Source of the DNA: Mycolicibacterium phlei
GTDB taxonomy: Bacteria; Actinomycetota; Actinomycetes; Mycobacteriales; Mycobacteriaceae
DNA length: 64,000 bases
Direction of reading: 5' to 3'
Assembly (NCBI RefSeq): GCF_001583415.1
Contig: NZ_CP014475.1
Span: 4,278,001-4,342,000, forward strand
A program made the position numbers and the translations under genes. Positions within the stretch are counted from its first letter, which is position 1, and every line of letters starts with the position of its first letter. The notes beneath the pieces are model-generated. The model was not told the DNA's origin. It was given only the letters and a program-made list of their open reading frames with translations, and ran no database searches. This document shows, piece after piece, positions 32,843-40,052 of the stretch.

Positions 32843-33943
32843 TCAGAGCCGGGCGAAGCAGGGGTCGGCGTCGTCCTTGGGGATCCGGGCGTCCTGGCTG
32901 GAGAACTTGCCGACGACGCCGGTGTCGGTGACCTCGACGCTGTCGGCGTGGATGCCGAGGGGGTAGTTGTCGTTGAGCTTCTTCGTGAGCTCGTCGAGCG
33001 CGCCCTGCACCGCGTCCTTGGGCAGCGGCCCGACGACGTCGAGCACCTCCAGGTTGAGGTCGCCGTCCTCCACGACCGGCTTCGCGGTCACCCCGTTGTC
33101 GCCGGCGGCCTCCAGGATCACGGTGCCGGCGGCCGGGTCGGTGCGCACGCCGGTGACGAGGCTGCCGATCCCGGGCAGGTTCTCGGCGATCGTGTCCTTG
33201 ATGCCCGCCGATTTCCAGCTCAACGTCGCTTCCAGCGACCCGATTGTGCCCTTCGCGTCGCCGCTGTCCTCGAGCCGGACGTCCTTCAGCGTGACCTCGG
33301 CCGTCATCCCGTCCGCGCTCTGCACGCGCTTTCCGTCGGTGGTCACCGAGATGTTGGTGTAGTGCCCGGTGAGGTGCTGCCACAGGAACGGCGGGTTCAC
33401 CCCGAACGAGATCGACACCCCGTCCTCGGTGACGCACTCGGCGACCTCGGTGAGCACGCTGTCGGCGCGGCTGCGGGCGTACAGCTCGCCGACCGCGAGA
33501 CCGCCCGCCAGCAGGGCGACCACGATCAGCACCGTCGCCAGGATCGTCATCCTCCTGGCGCGACGGCGCGGGGGTTTAGCGGCGCCGACAGCAGCGGGCG
33601 CGGCCTTCGGCGGCGGCGGGGGCGGCGGCTTCCGGTTGATCTGCTGGGTGGGCCGCACATCGGCCGGCGACGGTGGACGCTGGATGCGCTGCGTCGGGTC
33701 CGCGGCCGACGGCTGCTGTCGACCGATCCTCTCCGTACGCGGCTCGGGCCGCGGCACCCGCTCGGTGCGGGCGTCCGGCCTGCCGAGTTTCTCGGTGCGC
33801 GGCTCCGGCGGCGGCTGCGGAGGCCGTTGCGGCCGGGGCGGCGGTTCCCGCCGCGGCGGCGGGCGTCGCTGCGCGGGGTTGGGCGGCGGCGTGCCGCGCC
33901 CCCGCCAGTCGGGGGGACCTGGGCGCTGCGGCGGCTGCGTCAC
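32843..33943 (-). CDS. DUF2993 (LmeA-like) membrane-anchored protein with Pro/Arg-rich N-terminus
   Basis: A 366-residue protein. Residues 1-130 are strongly Pro- and Arg-rich and disordered, residues about 133-152 are a membrane helix (TILATVLIVVALLAGGLAVG), and the rest is a DUF2993 domain outside the membrane (VSISFGVNPPFLWQHLTGHYTNI and the end DADPCFARL). DUF2993 proteins such as LmeA act in periplasmic lipid or glycolipid handling; the fold is a lipid-binding tube type. Two Cys (CVTEDG and PCFARL) may form a disulfide. The cytosolic Pro-rich arm with repeated RTERxxRPEPRTERI suggests interaction with a membrane or divisome partner. ATG at 33943. Confidence 0.8.
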   Translation of the reverse strand: MTQPPQRPGPPDWRGRGTPPPNPAQRRPPPRREPPPRPQRPPQPPPEPRTEKLGRPDARTERVPRPEPRTERIGRQQPSAADPTQRIQRPPSPADVRPTQQINRKPPPPPPPKAAPAAVGAAKPPRRRARRMTILATVLIVVALLAGGLAVGELYARSRADSVLTEVAECVTEDGVSISFGVNPPFLWQHLTGHYTNISVTTDGKRVQSADGMTAEVTLKDVRLEDSGDAKGTIGSLEATLSWKSAGIKDTIAENLPGIGSLVTGVRTDPAAGTVILEAAGDNGVTAKPVVEDGDLNLEVLDVVGPLPKDAVQGALDELTKKLNDNYPLGIHADSVEVTDTGVVGKFSSQDARIPKDDADPCFARL

Positions 33944-33986
33944 TTGCGCGATTCTGCCGTGCGCGGGCTCACACGTCGAGCGAACA

Positions 33987-34349
33987 TCACTCGGCGCGGA
34001 AAACCGTCTGCGTGCGGCTCAGGTAATCAGCGAGGCCGTCAAGCGCCGACGCCATCGCCTGCTGGTGCTCCGCCGCCGACAGACCGGGCGGGACGTCGTC
34101 GGCCGACAGCCGCACCCGCGTGCCGCCGTCGACCCGGGTCAACGTCCACGTCACAGTCCCCTCCGCAGCCAAACCCTGCCCGCCCGAGGCGAACTCGACC
34201 TCCTGCACCACCCGGTCCTCAGCCTCGGCTGCCACGATCCGCACCGTGCCGCCGAACCACTCGGCGAGCGCGCCGGGATCGGTCAACGCGTCATAGACAC
34301 GGCTCAATAGGGCCTTGACCACCCGCGATGCGCTGTCCGTCCGCACCAT
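33987..34349 (-). CDS. SRPBCC (AHSA1-like) family protein
   Basis: A 120-residue helix-grip fold protein: RVYDALTDPGALAEWFGG near residues 17-34 and a WTLTRVDGGTRVRL strand pair near 68 are typical of AHSA1/START-like proteins that bind hydrophobic ligands. No partner regulator of the ArsR type lies nearby, though such proteins often have one. ATG at 34349. Function not predictable beyond ligand binding. Confidence 0.78.
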   Translation of the reverse strand: MVRTDSASRVVKALLSRVYDALTDPGALAEWFGGTVRIVAAEAEDRVVQEVEFASGGQGLAAEGTVTWTLTRVDGGTRVRLSADDVPPGLSAAEHQQAMASALDGLADYLSRTQTVFRAE

Positions 34350-34384
34350 GCCGGAATCGTACGACCCCGGCTAACGCGCGACCG

Positions 34385-34723
34385 TCAGCGGTTGGCCTCG
34401 ACAGCCCGCTTGACCAGCGCCTTGAAGGCCTCCGGGTCGAGCGGGTCGTTCTCGTGCAGGTCGATGGCACGGCGAACGCCCGCGGTCAGGCTGGCGTTGA
34501 ACAGCTTGTCCTGATCCGGGATCGACGCACCCTTGGCGAAGGTGAGCTTCAGCTTGTCCTTGTAGGTCTCCAGCGTGCAGATGAGTCCGTTCAGCGAAAA
34601 CGTGGGCACCCCATCGGGATTGGACGGTTTGCGCCACTTGATCTCCTCGACGATGTCGGGGTCGACTTCCTTGATCAGCGATCGGATCTGCTCCGCACGG
34701 TCAACTCGCCAGTCAGTAGGCAT
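34385..34723 (-). CDS. DUF1801 domain protein
   Basis: A 112-residue protein of the YdhG-like DUF1801 family: EVDPDIVEEIKWRKPSNPDGVPTFSLNG near the N-terminus and KLTFAKGASIPD in the middle are the family hallmark. Small cytosolic protein of unknown role, common in actinobacteria. ATG 34723 is preferred; the frame opens at 34777 but the first 18 residues do not fit the family. Confidence 0.8.
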   Translation of the reverse strand: MPTDWRVDRAEQIRSLIKEVDPDIVEEIKWRKPSNPDGVPTFSLNGLICTLETYKDKLKLTFAKGASIPDQDKLFNASLTAGVRRAIDLHENDPLDPEAFKALVKRAVEANR

Positions 34724-34742
34724 ACCGCCGAATGTACCGGCG

Positions 34743-35138
34743 CTACCCACCCGCGGACATCTGCTCGCGCACGGCATCCTTGTCGATCAGCGACCACACG
34801 TCGACGATCCGCCGCTGCCGGAACCGGTAGAAGACGTGCTCGGCGAAGCTCACCCGCACCCCCGTCGGCTCGATGCCCAGGAACCGCTGCCGCGGGACGC
34901 ATTCGAACCACAGCCGGCACGCGACCAGATCCCCGTCGGCGAGCAGATGCTCGGCCCGGTACCGCAGGTCAGGCGTCGCGGTGGTGTCCGCGTCGAGCAA
35001 CGCCCGGTAATCGGCCAGCGTCAGACGTCTTCCGTTGTAGGACAACTCATCTGCGACGAATTCGCCGAGGTCGTCCCAGCGGCGTTCGTTCAGGCACGCC
35101 AGGTAGTCGCGGTAGACCGCGACCAGATCGTCGGCCAT
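34743..35138 (-). CDS. SnoaL-like/ester cyclase family protein (NTF2-like fold)
   Basis: A 131-residue NTF2-like protein: VYRDYLACLNERRWDDLGEFVADELSYNG at the start and HVFYRFRQRRIVDVWSLIDKDAVREQ at the end are typical of SnoaL-like polyketide cyclase relatives. It may be an enzyme on a small hydrophobic substrate or merely a binding protein. Lies 22 bp downstream of modA and 20 bp upstream of the DUF1801 gene, all on the minus strand, so these small genes may share a transcript. Confidence 0.78.
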   Translation of the reverse strand: MADDLVAVYRDYLACLNERRWDDLGEFVADELSYNGRRLTLADYRALLDADTTATPDLRYRAEHLLADGDLVACRLWFECVPRQRFLGIEPTGVRVSFAEHVFYRFRQRRIVDVWSLIDKDAVREQMSAGG

Positions 35139-35160
35139 CTCCCCACGGTACGCGGGATCG

Positions 35161-35910
35161 TCAGGCCGCGCCGAACCCCGCGTCGCGCAGAATCTCCTGC
35201 CCGGGCTCCCCGGCGACGAAGTCGACGAACCTGCGCGCCAGCGCCGGGTTCGCGGAGTCCTTGAGCACCGCGATCGGATACGTGTTGACCGCGTCGGCGG
35301 CCTCCGGGAACGCCACGCTGGTCACCTGGTCTCCCGCCCCGGCCGCATCGGTCACATAGACCACCCCCGCGTCGGCCTGACCGGACGTGACCTTGCCCAG
35401 CACGTCGGTCACCTGCGACTCCTCGCTGACCGGGTCCAGTTCGACGCCCACCGCCCGCTCGACCGTCTCGGTGGCCGCGCCGCACGGCACCTGCGGCGCG
35501 CACACCACCACCGCCAGCCCCGGCTCGGTGAGATCGCGAAATGACGTGACCTGCTTGGGATTACCGGGGGTGACGACGATCGTCAGCGTGTTGGTCGCGA
35601 AGTCAATTGGGTCGCCGTCGAGCAGGCCCGCATCGGCCGCCTTGCCCATGTTGCGGGTGTCCGCCGACGCGAACACGTCGGCGGCCGCGCCCTGCTGCAG
35701 CTGGGTGACCAGGTCCGACGACCCCGCGAACGAGAACTCGACATCGGTGCCGGGGTTGGCGGCCTCGAAGCGCTCGCCGATCTCGGTGAACGAGCCGCGC
35801 AGCGACGCGGCCGCGAACACCACGAGTGTCTCCGCACCCGGCTCCGGGGCCCCGCAGCCGCTCACCGCCAGGGCGACCACCGCCACGACGGATTTCAGAG
35901 ACCTCGACAC
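35161..35910 (-). CDS. modA: Molybdate-type substrate-binding lipoprotein (ModA family)
   Basis: A 249-residue solute-binding protein. GTG 35910, a signal peptide (SRSLKSVVAVVALAVSGC) with lipobox VSGC, then the mature ModA fold: LVVFAAASLRGSFTEIGERFE, FSFAGSSDLVTQLQQGAAADVFASAD, GKVTSGQADAGVVYVTDA. The ASSL-like loop and GSS oxyanion contacts fit binding of molybdate or tungstate. No modB permease or modC ATPase follows, so it is an orphan here. The frame is open upstream to 36216, but that part belongs to a separate, frameshifted CPCC gene. Confidence 0.85.
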   Translation of the reverse strand: MSRSLKSVVAVVALAVSGCGAPEPGAETLVVFAAASLRGSFTEIGERFEAANPGTDVEFSFAGSSDLVTQLQQGAAADVFASADTRNMGKAADAGLLDGDPIDFATNTLTIVVTPGNPKQVTSFRDLTEPGLAVVVCAPQVPCGAATETVERAVGVELDPVSEESQVTDVLGKVTSGQADAGVVYVTDAAGAGDQVTSVAFPEAADAVNTYPIAVLKDSANPALARRFVDFVAGEPGQEILRDAGFGAA

Positions 35911-35932
35911 ATCCGCAGCGTATCGAGTCCCG

Positions 35933-36165
35933 TCACGTCCAGCCGCGCCTTGCGAGCTGGTCCTCCGGCGACCAGCCCGCCGGCGGGCCCTCCTGTTTCG
36001 ATACTGCGCCTCGTCGGCGAATTCCTCACGGCGGTCGAAGAATTCGGAGTCGTATTCGTCGTAGCCGAACTCGATTCCGCAGCAGGGACAGATGTTCCAG
36101 GACGGATCCTCACCCCGCCACGGCGGTCCGTTCAACTCGAAGCCGCAGGCCGGGCAGTGGTACAC
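35933..36165 (-). pseudogene. CPCC-type cysteine-rich small protein, frameshifted
   Basis: Starts GTG 36165: VYHCPACGFELN, then NICPCCGIEFGYDEYDSEFFDRREEFADEAQY, a zinc-binding CPCC-family protein. After about residue 57 the frame turns into Arg-rich nonsense (RNRRARRRAGRRR), whereas the -1/+2 frame reads QEGPPAGWSPEDQLARRGWT and stops at TGA 35935-35933. That sequence matches the usual family ending (P-x-GW-x-P-x-x-QL). One missing base near 35996-36000 explains this; the 233-bp span is two bases over a multiple of three. It could be a true mutation or a sequencing error. Confidence 0.68.
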
Positions 36166-36179
36166 GGCCGGAGTATCCC

Positions 36180-36752
36180 CTACGAGGCCGCCTCGATGGT
36201 CGGGATCGGCGTACACATCGAGTGGACCACGGGCCCGTCGGCAACGACGGTGGTGGCGGTGACGCTGAAGCCCAGCCGCTCGTAGAGCCGCACGTTGCGG
36301 TCGTCGGAGGTTTCCAGCGCCACCGGCCCGCCGGCCGCGTCGAGTCCGGCCCGCACCAGTACGGCGCCCAGCCCGAGGCCCTGGCTGGCCGGATGGACGC
36401 CGACCGTGGCCAGGTTCCAGGCCCCGGCGGGCTGCGGCGGAATCCCCGCCGACGCGACCGCCGCCAGCCTCGACCCGTGCAACCGGGCGACCCGCTCCTG
36501 GAACTTCGGCGACGGGTCGGGCGCCTGCGGCGGCAGCAGCGCGACGACACCGCGAAGGCCGTCGTCGACCAGCACCACACCCACCTCCAGCGCATAGCCC
36601 AGATACATGCGCTGCAGTTCACGCAGCCGGTCGCGGTAGCCGTCCCGCGGGATCGTCCACCGCGTCCACGCGTAGGTGTCGAACGCCGCGGCCAGCACGT
36701 CGGCCGCGCGGTCCAGGTCGTCGGCCGCGGCGGGCCGGATGTTAAATGCCAA
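36180..36752 (-). CDS. GNAT family N-acetyltransferase
   Basis: A 190-residue GNAT fold protein. The acetyl-CoA-binding motif A is LATVGVHPASQGLGLGAVLVRAGLD (about residues 113-138; Q-x-x-G-x-G/A), and motif B includes RNVRLYERLGFSVTA near 153-167. Substrate unknown. ATG 36752. The frameshifted CPCC gene begins 14 bp after its stop, and the AraC/GyrI regulator ends 35 bp upstream on the same strand. Confidence 0.88.
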   Translation of the reverse strand: MAFNIRPAAADDLDRAADVLAAAFDTYAWTRWTIPRDGYRDRLRELQRMYLGYALEVGVVLVDDGLRGVVALLPPQAPDPSPKFQERVARLHGSRLAAVASAGIPPQPAGAWNLATVGVHPASQGLGLGAVLVRAGLDAAGGPVALETSDDRNVRLYERLGFSVTATTVVADGPVVHSMCTPIPTIEAAS

Positions 36753-36787
36753 GTGTCGTGGATCCTTTCAGCGTGGCCCTGATTGTG

Positions 36788-37654
36788 TCAGGCGCGTTCG
36801 ACGGGCATCCACAGGTCACAGGTCGCGGTGCTGAAGTCCGGTGCGCGGTCGAGCACCGCGACGATCGACGGGCCCGGCCTCAGCCGCCACGGGTTGGACG
36901 GAAACCACTCGGTGGCCGACGCGGCGTAGGCCGACTGCAGGGCCTCGGGGTGCGCGCCGGAGGTGCGGAACACCACCCAGGGCCCGGCGGGCACGTCGAT
37001 GACGTCGAGGTCGTCGGGCACGGCGGTGTCGACCGAGACGGCCACACCCAGCAGATAGGTCAGCTCGCTGCCCTCCCGGTAGTCGGGGTCGACGTCGGCG
37101 CTCACCTGCAGCAGACCGGCCGGTTCGGTGTCGGAGAGGCCCTTCAGCCGCTCGTGCTCCTCGGCCGGGATGGCCGCGATGTGTCGTTCGATGTGGGGGT
37201 TGACGCCCTCGTAGATCAGCGGCACGCGGGCGGCGTGGCCGATCAGGCGGAAGGCGGGGCGGTCGACGATACGGGCGTCCACGGGGGTGCTCCCTTCAAC
37301 GGTCAGGCGGAATCGCAGTTGCGGTTGGCTGCGAAGGGGGCCGCCGTCACGTCGCACCTGGCCGTGGCTGACGCCGTGGACGGACTTGAACGCCCGGCCG
37401 AACGCCTCGGTGGATCCGTAGCCGTAGCGGACCGCGATGGCCAGGAAGTCCTCTCCCCCGACCACGTCGGCCGCGGCGACGGTCATCCGCCGGCGCCGCA
37501 CGTACTCCGACACCGGCATCCCGGCCAGCGACGAGAACATCCGCCGCAGGTGGTACTCCGTCGTGCCCACCGAGGCCGCGAAAGCGTCGATGTCGATGTC
37601 CTCACCCAGGTGGGCTTCGATCTCACCGACGAGGCGGTTGAGCGCGTCGATCAC
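36788..37654 (-). CDS. AraC family regulator with GyrI-like effector domain
   Basis: A protein of about 288 residues. An N-terminal AraC-type double HTH (LGEDIDIDAFAASVGTTEYHLRRMFSSLAGMPVSEYVRRRRM, then YGYGSTEAFGRAFKSVHGVSHG, residues 15-100) is followed by a GyrI/Rob-like ligand-binding domain to the C-terminus, ending near WMPVERA. This layout is that of drug- or solvent-responsive activators. GTG 37654 has AAGGGAG upstream; the open frame to 37774 overlaps noncoding bases beyond ychF's end and is rejected. Confidence 0.88.
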   Translation of the reverse strand: MIDALNRLVGEIEAHLGEDIDIDAFAASVGTTEYHLRRMFSSLAGMPVSEYVRRRRMTVAAADVVGGEDFLAIAVRYGYGSTEAFGRAFKSVHGVSHGQVRRDGGPLRSQPQLRFRLTVEGSTPVDARIVDRPAFRLIGHAARVPLIYEGVNPHIERHIAAIPAEEHERLKGLSDTEPAGLLQVSADVDPDYREGSELTYLLGVAVSVDTAVPDDLDVIDVPAGPWVVFRTSGAHPEALQSAYAASATEWFPSNPWRLRPGPSIVAVLDRAPDFSTATCDLWMPVERA

Positions 37655-37742
37655 GGCTGCTCCCTTCGCCTTCGACTTTCGCCGGAGCAGGCCCGCCGTC
37701 GCCCGACTTCTGCGGTCCGATGCGATCGGGTGAGGCGAACGT

Positions 37743-38816
37743 CTACACGTTGAACCGGAACTCGACCACGTCACCGTCCTGCATGACGTAGTCCTTGCCC
37801 TCCATGCGCACCTTGCCCGCGGCGCGGGCGGCGGCCATCGAACCGGCCTCGACCAGGTCGTCGAACGACACCACCTCGGCCTTGATGAAGCCCTTCTCGA
37901 AGTCGGAGTGGATCACCCCGGCCGCCTTGGGCGCGGTGTCGCCCTGGTGGATCGTCCACGCCCTGGCCTCCTTCGGCCCGGCGGTCAGATACGTCTGCAG
38001 CTTGAGCGTGTGGAACCCGGCGCGCGCCAGCGCGTCCAGCCCGCGCTCGGTCTGCCCGATCGACTCCAGCAGCTCGGCCGCCGACTCGTCGTCGAGCTCC
38101 AGCAGCTCCGCCTCGATCTTGGCGTCGAGGAACACACAGTCCGCAGGCGCCACCAGCTCCCGCAGCTCCGCCTTGCGCGCCTCGTCGGTCAGCACCGACT
38201 CGTCGGCGTTGAACACGTACAGGAACGGCTTGGTGGTCAGCAGGTTCAGCTCCTTCAGCGGCGCGGGGTCCACCCCGGCCGAGAACAGCGTCTTGCCGCT
38301 GTCCAGCACGGCCTGCGCGGCCTGGGCCGCCTCGAGCACCGGCTTGCGCTCCTTGTTGTTGCGCGCCTCTTTCTCCAGCCGCGGGATCGCCTTCTCCAGC
38401 GTCTGCATGTCGGCCAGGATCAACTCGGTCTCGATGATCTCGATGTCGGCCTTCGGGTCCACCCGGCCGTCGACGTGAACAACGTCACTGTCGGAGAACA
38501 CCCGCACCACCTGGCAGATGGCGTCGCACTCGCGGATGTTGGCCAGGAACTTGTTGCCCAGCCCGGCGCCCTCCGAGGCGCCCTTCACGATGCCCGCGAT
38601 GTCGACGAACGTCACCGGCGCCGGCACCGTCTTCTCCGAGCCGAAGATCTCCGCGAGCTTGTCCAGCCGCGGATCAGGCAGCGGGACGACGCCCTCGTTG
38701 GGCTCGATGGTCGCGAAGGGGTAGTTGGCGGCCAGCACGTCGTTGCGCGTCAACGCGTTGAACAGCGTCGACTTCCCGACGTTCGGCAGACCGACAATTC
38801 CCAGGTTCAAGCTCAC
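37743..38816 (-). CDS. ychF: Redox-regulated ATPase/GTPase YchF (EngD)
   Basis: A 357-residue Obg-family P-loop protein. G1 is GLPNVGKST (residues 9-17), switch II DIAGIVKGASEGAGLGNKF near 70-88, and the base-recognition site NADE near 205 (the NxxE that gives YchF its ATP preference). A coiled-coil arm and a C-terminal TGS domain ending in VVEFRFNV follow. Binds ribosomes and the proteasome or antioxidant network in other bacteria; conserved and in the same order as Rv1112. GTG start at 38816. Confidence 0.96.
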   Translation of the reverse strand: MSLNLGIVGLPNVGKSTLFNALTRNDVLAANYPFATIEPNEGVVPLPDPRLDKLAEIFGSEKTVPAPVTFVDIAGIVKGASEGAGLGNKFLANIRECDAICQVVRVFSDSDVVHVDGRVDPKADIEIIETELILADMQTLEKAIPRLEKEARNNKERKPVLEAAQAAQAVLDSGKTLFSAGVDPAPLKELNLLTTKPFLYVFNADESVLTDEARKAELRELVAPADCVFLDAKIEAELLELDDESAAELLESIGQTERGLDALARAGFHTLKLQTYLTAGPKEARAWTIHQGDTAPKAAGVIHSDFEKGFIKAEVVSFDDLVEAGSMAAARAAGKVRMEGKDYVMQDGDVVEFRFNV

Positions 38817-38900
38817 AGGGACCAGAGTCTAGGTGAGTGTGACGCGCTCGCCAGCACCGCGCTGACAGCCGCCCTGAACGAAAGCCGGTACGGTCTACCT

Positions 38901-40052
38901 GTGTCAGCACAGCGCGCTCGGTCGGCGGTGGCCGTCGACCACCGATCCGCGCATCCCAGCATTCCGGGTGTCCCGTGGTGGGGTGCTGTGCTCATCGCGA
39001 TCACCGCGACCGCGATTGGCTTCGCGTTCGACGCGGGATCCGGGAGCAAACAACTCAGCACCGTTTTCGCCGTCTGTTACGTCCTGGGATGTGTGGGCGC
39101 GGTCCTCGCCGTCCGCCAGGCCGCGTTGTTCACCGCGGTCGTCCAGCCGCCGCTGGTTCTGTTCGCCAGTGTCCCGACCGCCTACCTGCTGTTCACCGGC
39201 AGCCAGATCGACGGCATCAAGGACCTCGCGATCAACTGCGGCTATCCGCTGATCGAACGCTTCCCGCTGATGTTCTTCACCTCGGCGGGTGTGCTGCTGA
39301 TCGGCCTGGTCCGCTGGTACATCGGCATGACGGTGCACCGCGCCGCACCCGTCGACGACGACGCCGCCGAGGCCGTCGCGGCCGGTCCCGGTCTGCTGGC
39401 GGGTGTGACGGCCAAGATCTCGTCGCTGTTCGGCCCCGCCGACACCGATGAACCCGCCGCGCCGCCGCGCCGCCGCCGGCCAGCGCCCGAGCGCACCCGC
39501 ACCCGGGAGCGGGCTCAGCGCCCCGAGCGCCGTGAACGCACCCGTACCGAGCGCGCGGAGCGCGCCGAGCGGGCCGAGCGCACCCGTGCCGGCGAACGCA
39601 CCCGCACCGGCAGGCCAGCCGCCCGCACCACCCCGCCGCGCTCCCGTCACGCGCGCCCGCCGGAGACCGAGATCGCCGATCCCACCTTCGAGCGGCCGCG
39701 CCGCCCCCGGCCCGCCCGGCAGGGCGAACCGCCCGCCGAGCCGCGTCGCCGGCCCCGCCCGCCGCGCCAGCCCGGGCCGCCCCCGACCGAGCGCCGCACC
39801 GGCTACGAGCGCACGGGCTATGACCGGTACGAGCGCCCCCGCTACGAGCGCACCGGTTACGAGCGTCCCGAGCGCAGCCGTCGCCGCTACGACGACTACG
39901 AGCCCCGCGAACCGCACACCCGTAACGGCTCGCACCATCCCGTCTCGCGGGTGCGCTACCGCGGCGAGGAGAACGACGACCGGGCGCAGTACCGCCCCCG
40001 CCGCCGCACCCCGGAGGGCCGCGACGTCGACTCCTGGCAGTACGACATCTAG
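38901..40052 (+). CDS. DUF6542-type membrane protein with Arg-rich repetitive tail
   Basis: A 383-residue protein. Three or four membrane helices occupy about residues 25-145 (WWGAVLIAITATAIGFAF, LSTVFAVCYVLGCVGAVLAV and others). A long cytosolic tail, rich in Arg, Glu, Pro and Tyr, holds repeats such as RAERAERAERTRAGERTRTG and GYERTGYDRYERPRYERTGY. It corresponds to Rv1111c of M. tuberculosis by position next to ychF and ispH. Function unknown; the tail may bind RNA or a membrane partner. GTG 38901 is 84 bp from the divergent ychF start. Its last 4 bp overlap the end of the convergent PBP gene. Confidence 0.82.
   Translation: MSAQRARSAVAVDHRSAHPSIPGVPWWGAVLIAITATAIGFAFDAGSGSKQLSTVFAVCYVLGCVGAVLAVRQAALFTAVVQPPLVLFASVPTAYLLFTGSQIDGIKDLAINCGYPLIERFPLMFFTSAGVLLIGLVRWYIGMTVHRAAPVDDDAAEAVAAGPGLLAGVTAKISSLFGPADTDEPAAPPRRRRPAPERTRTRERAQRPERRERTRTERAERAERAERTRAGERTRTGRPAARTTPPRSRHARPPETEIADPTFERPRRPRPARQGEPPAEPRRRPRPPRQPGPPPTERRTGYERTGYDRYERPRYERTGYERPERSRRRYDDYEPREPHTRNGSHHPVSRVRYRGEENDDRAQYRPRRRTPEGRDVDSWQYDI

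Noticed and set aside
35161..36216. Single 351-residue CPCC-ModA fusion
   Set aside because: The ModA signal peptide with lipobox starts cleanly at GTG 35910 and the CPCC ending lies in another frame, so two genes with a frameshift explain the data better.
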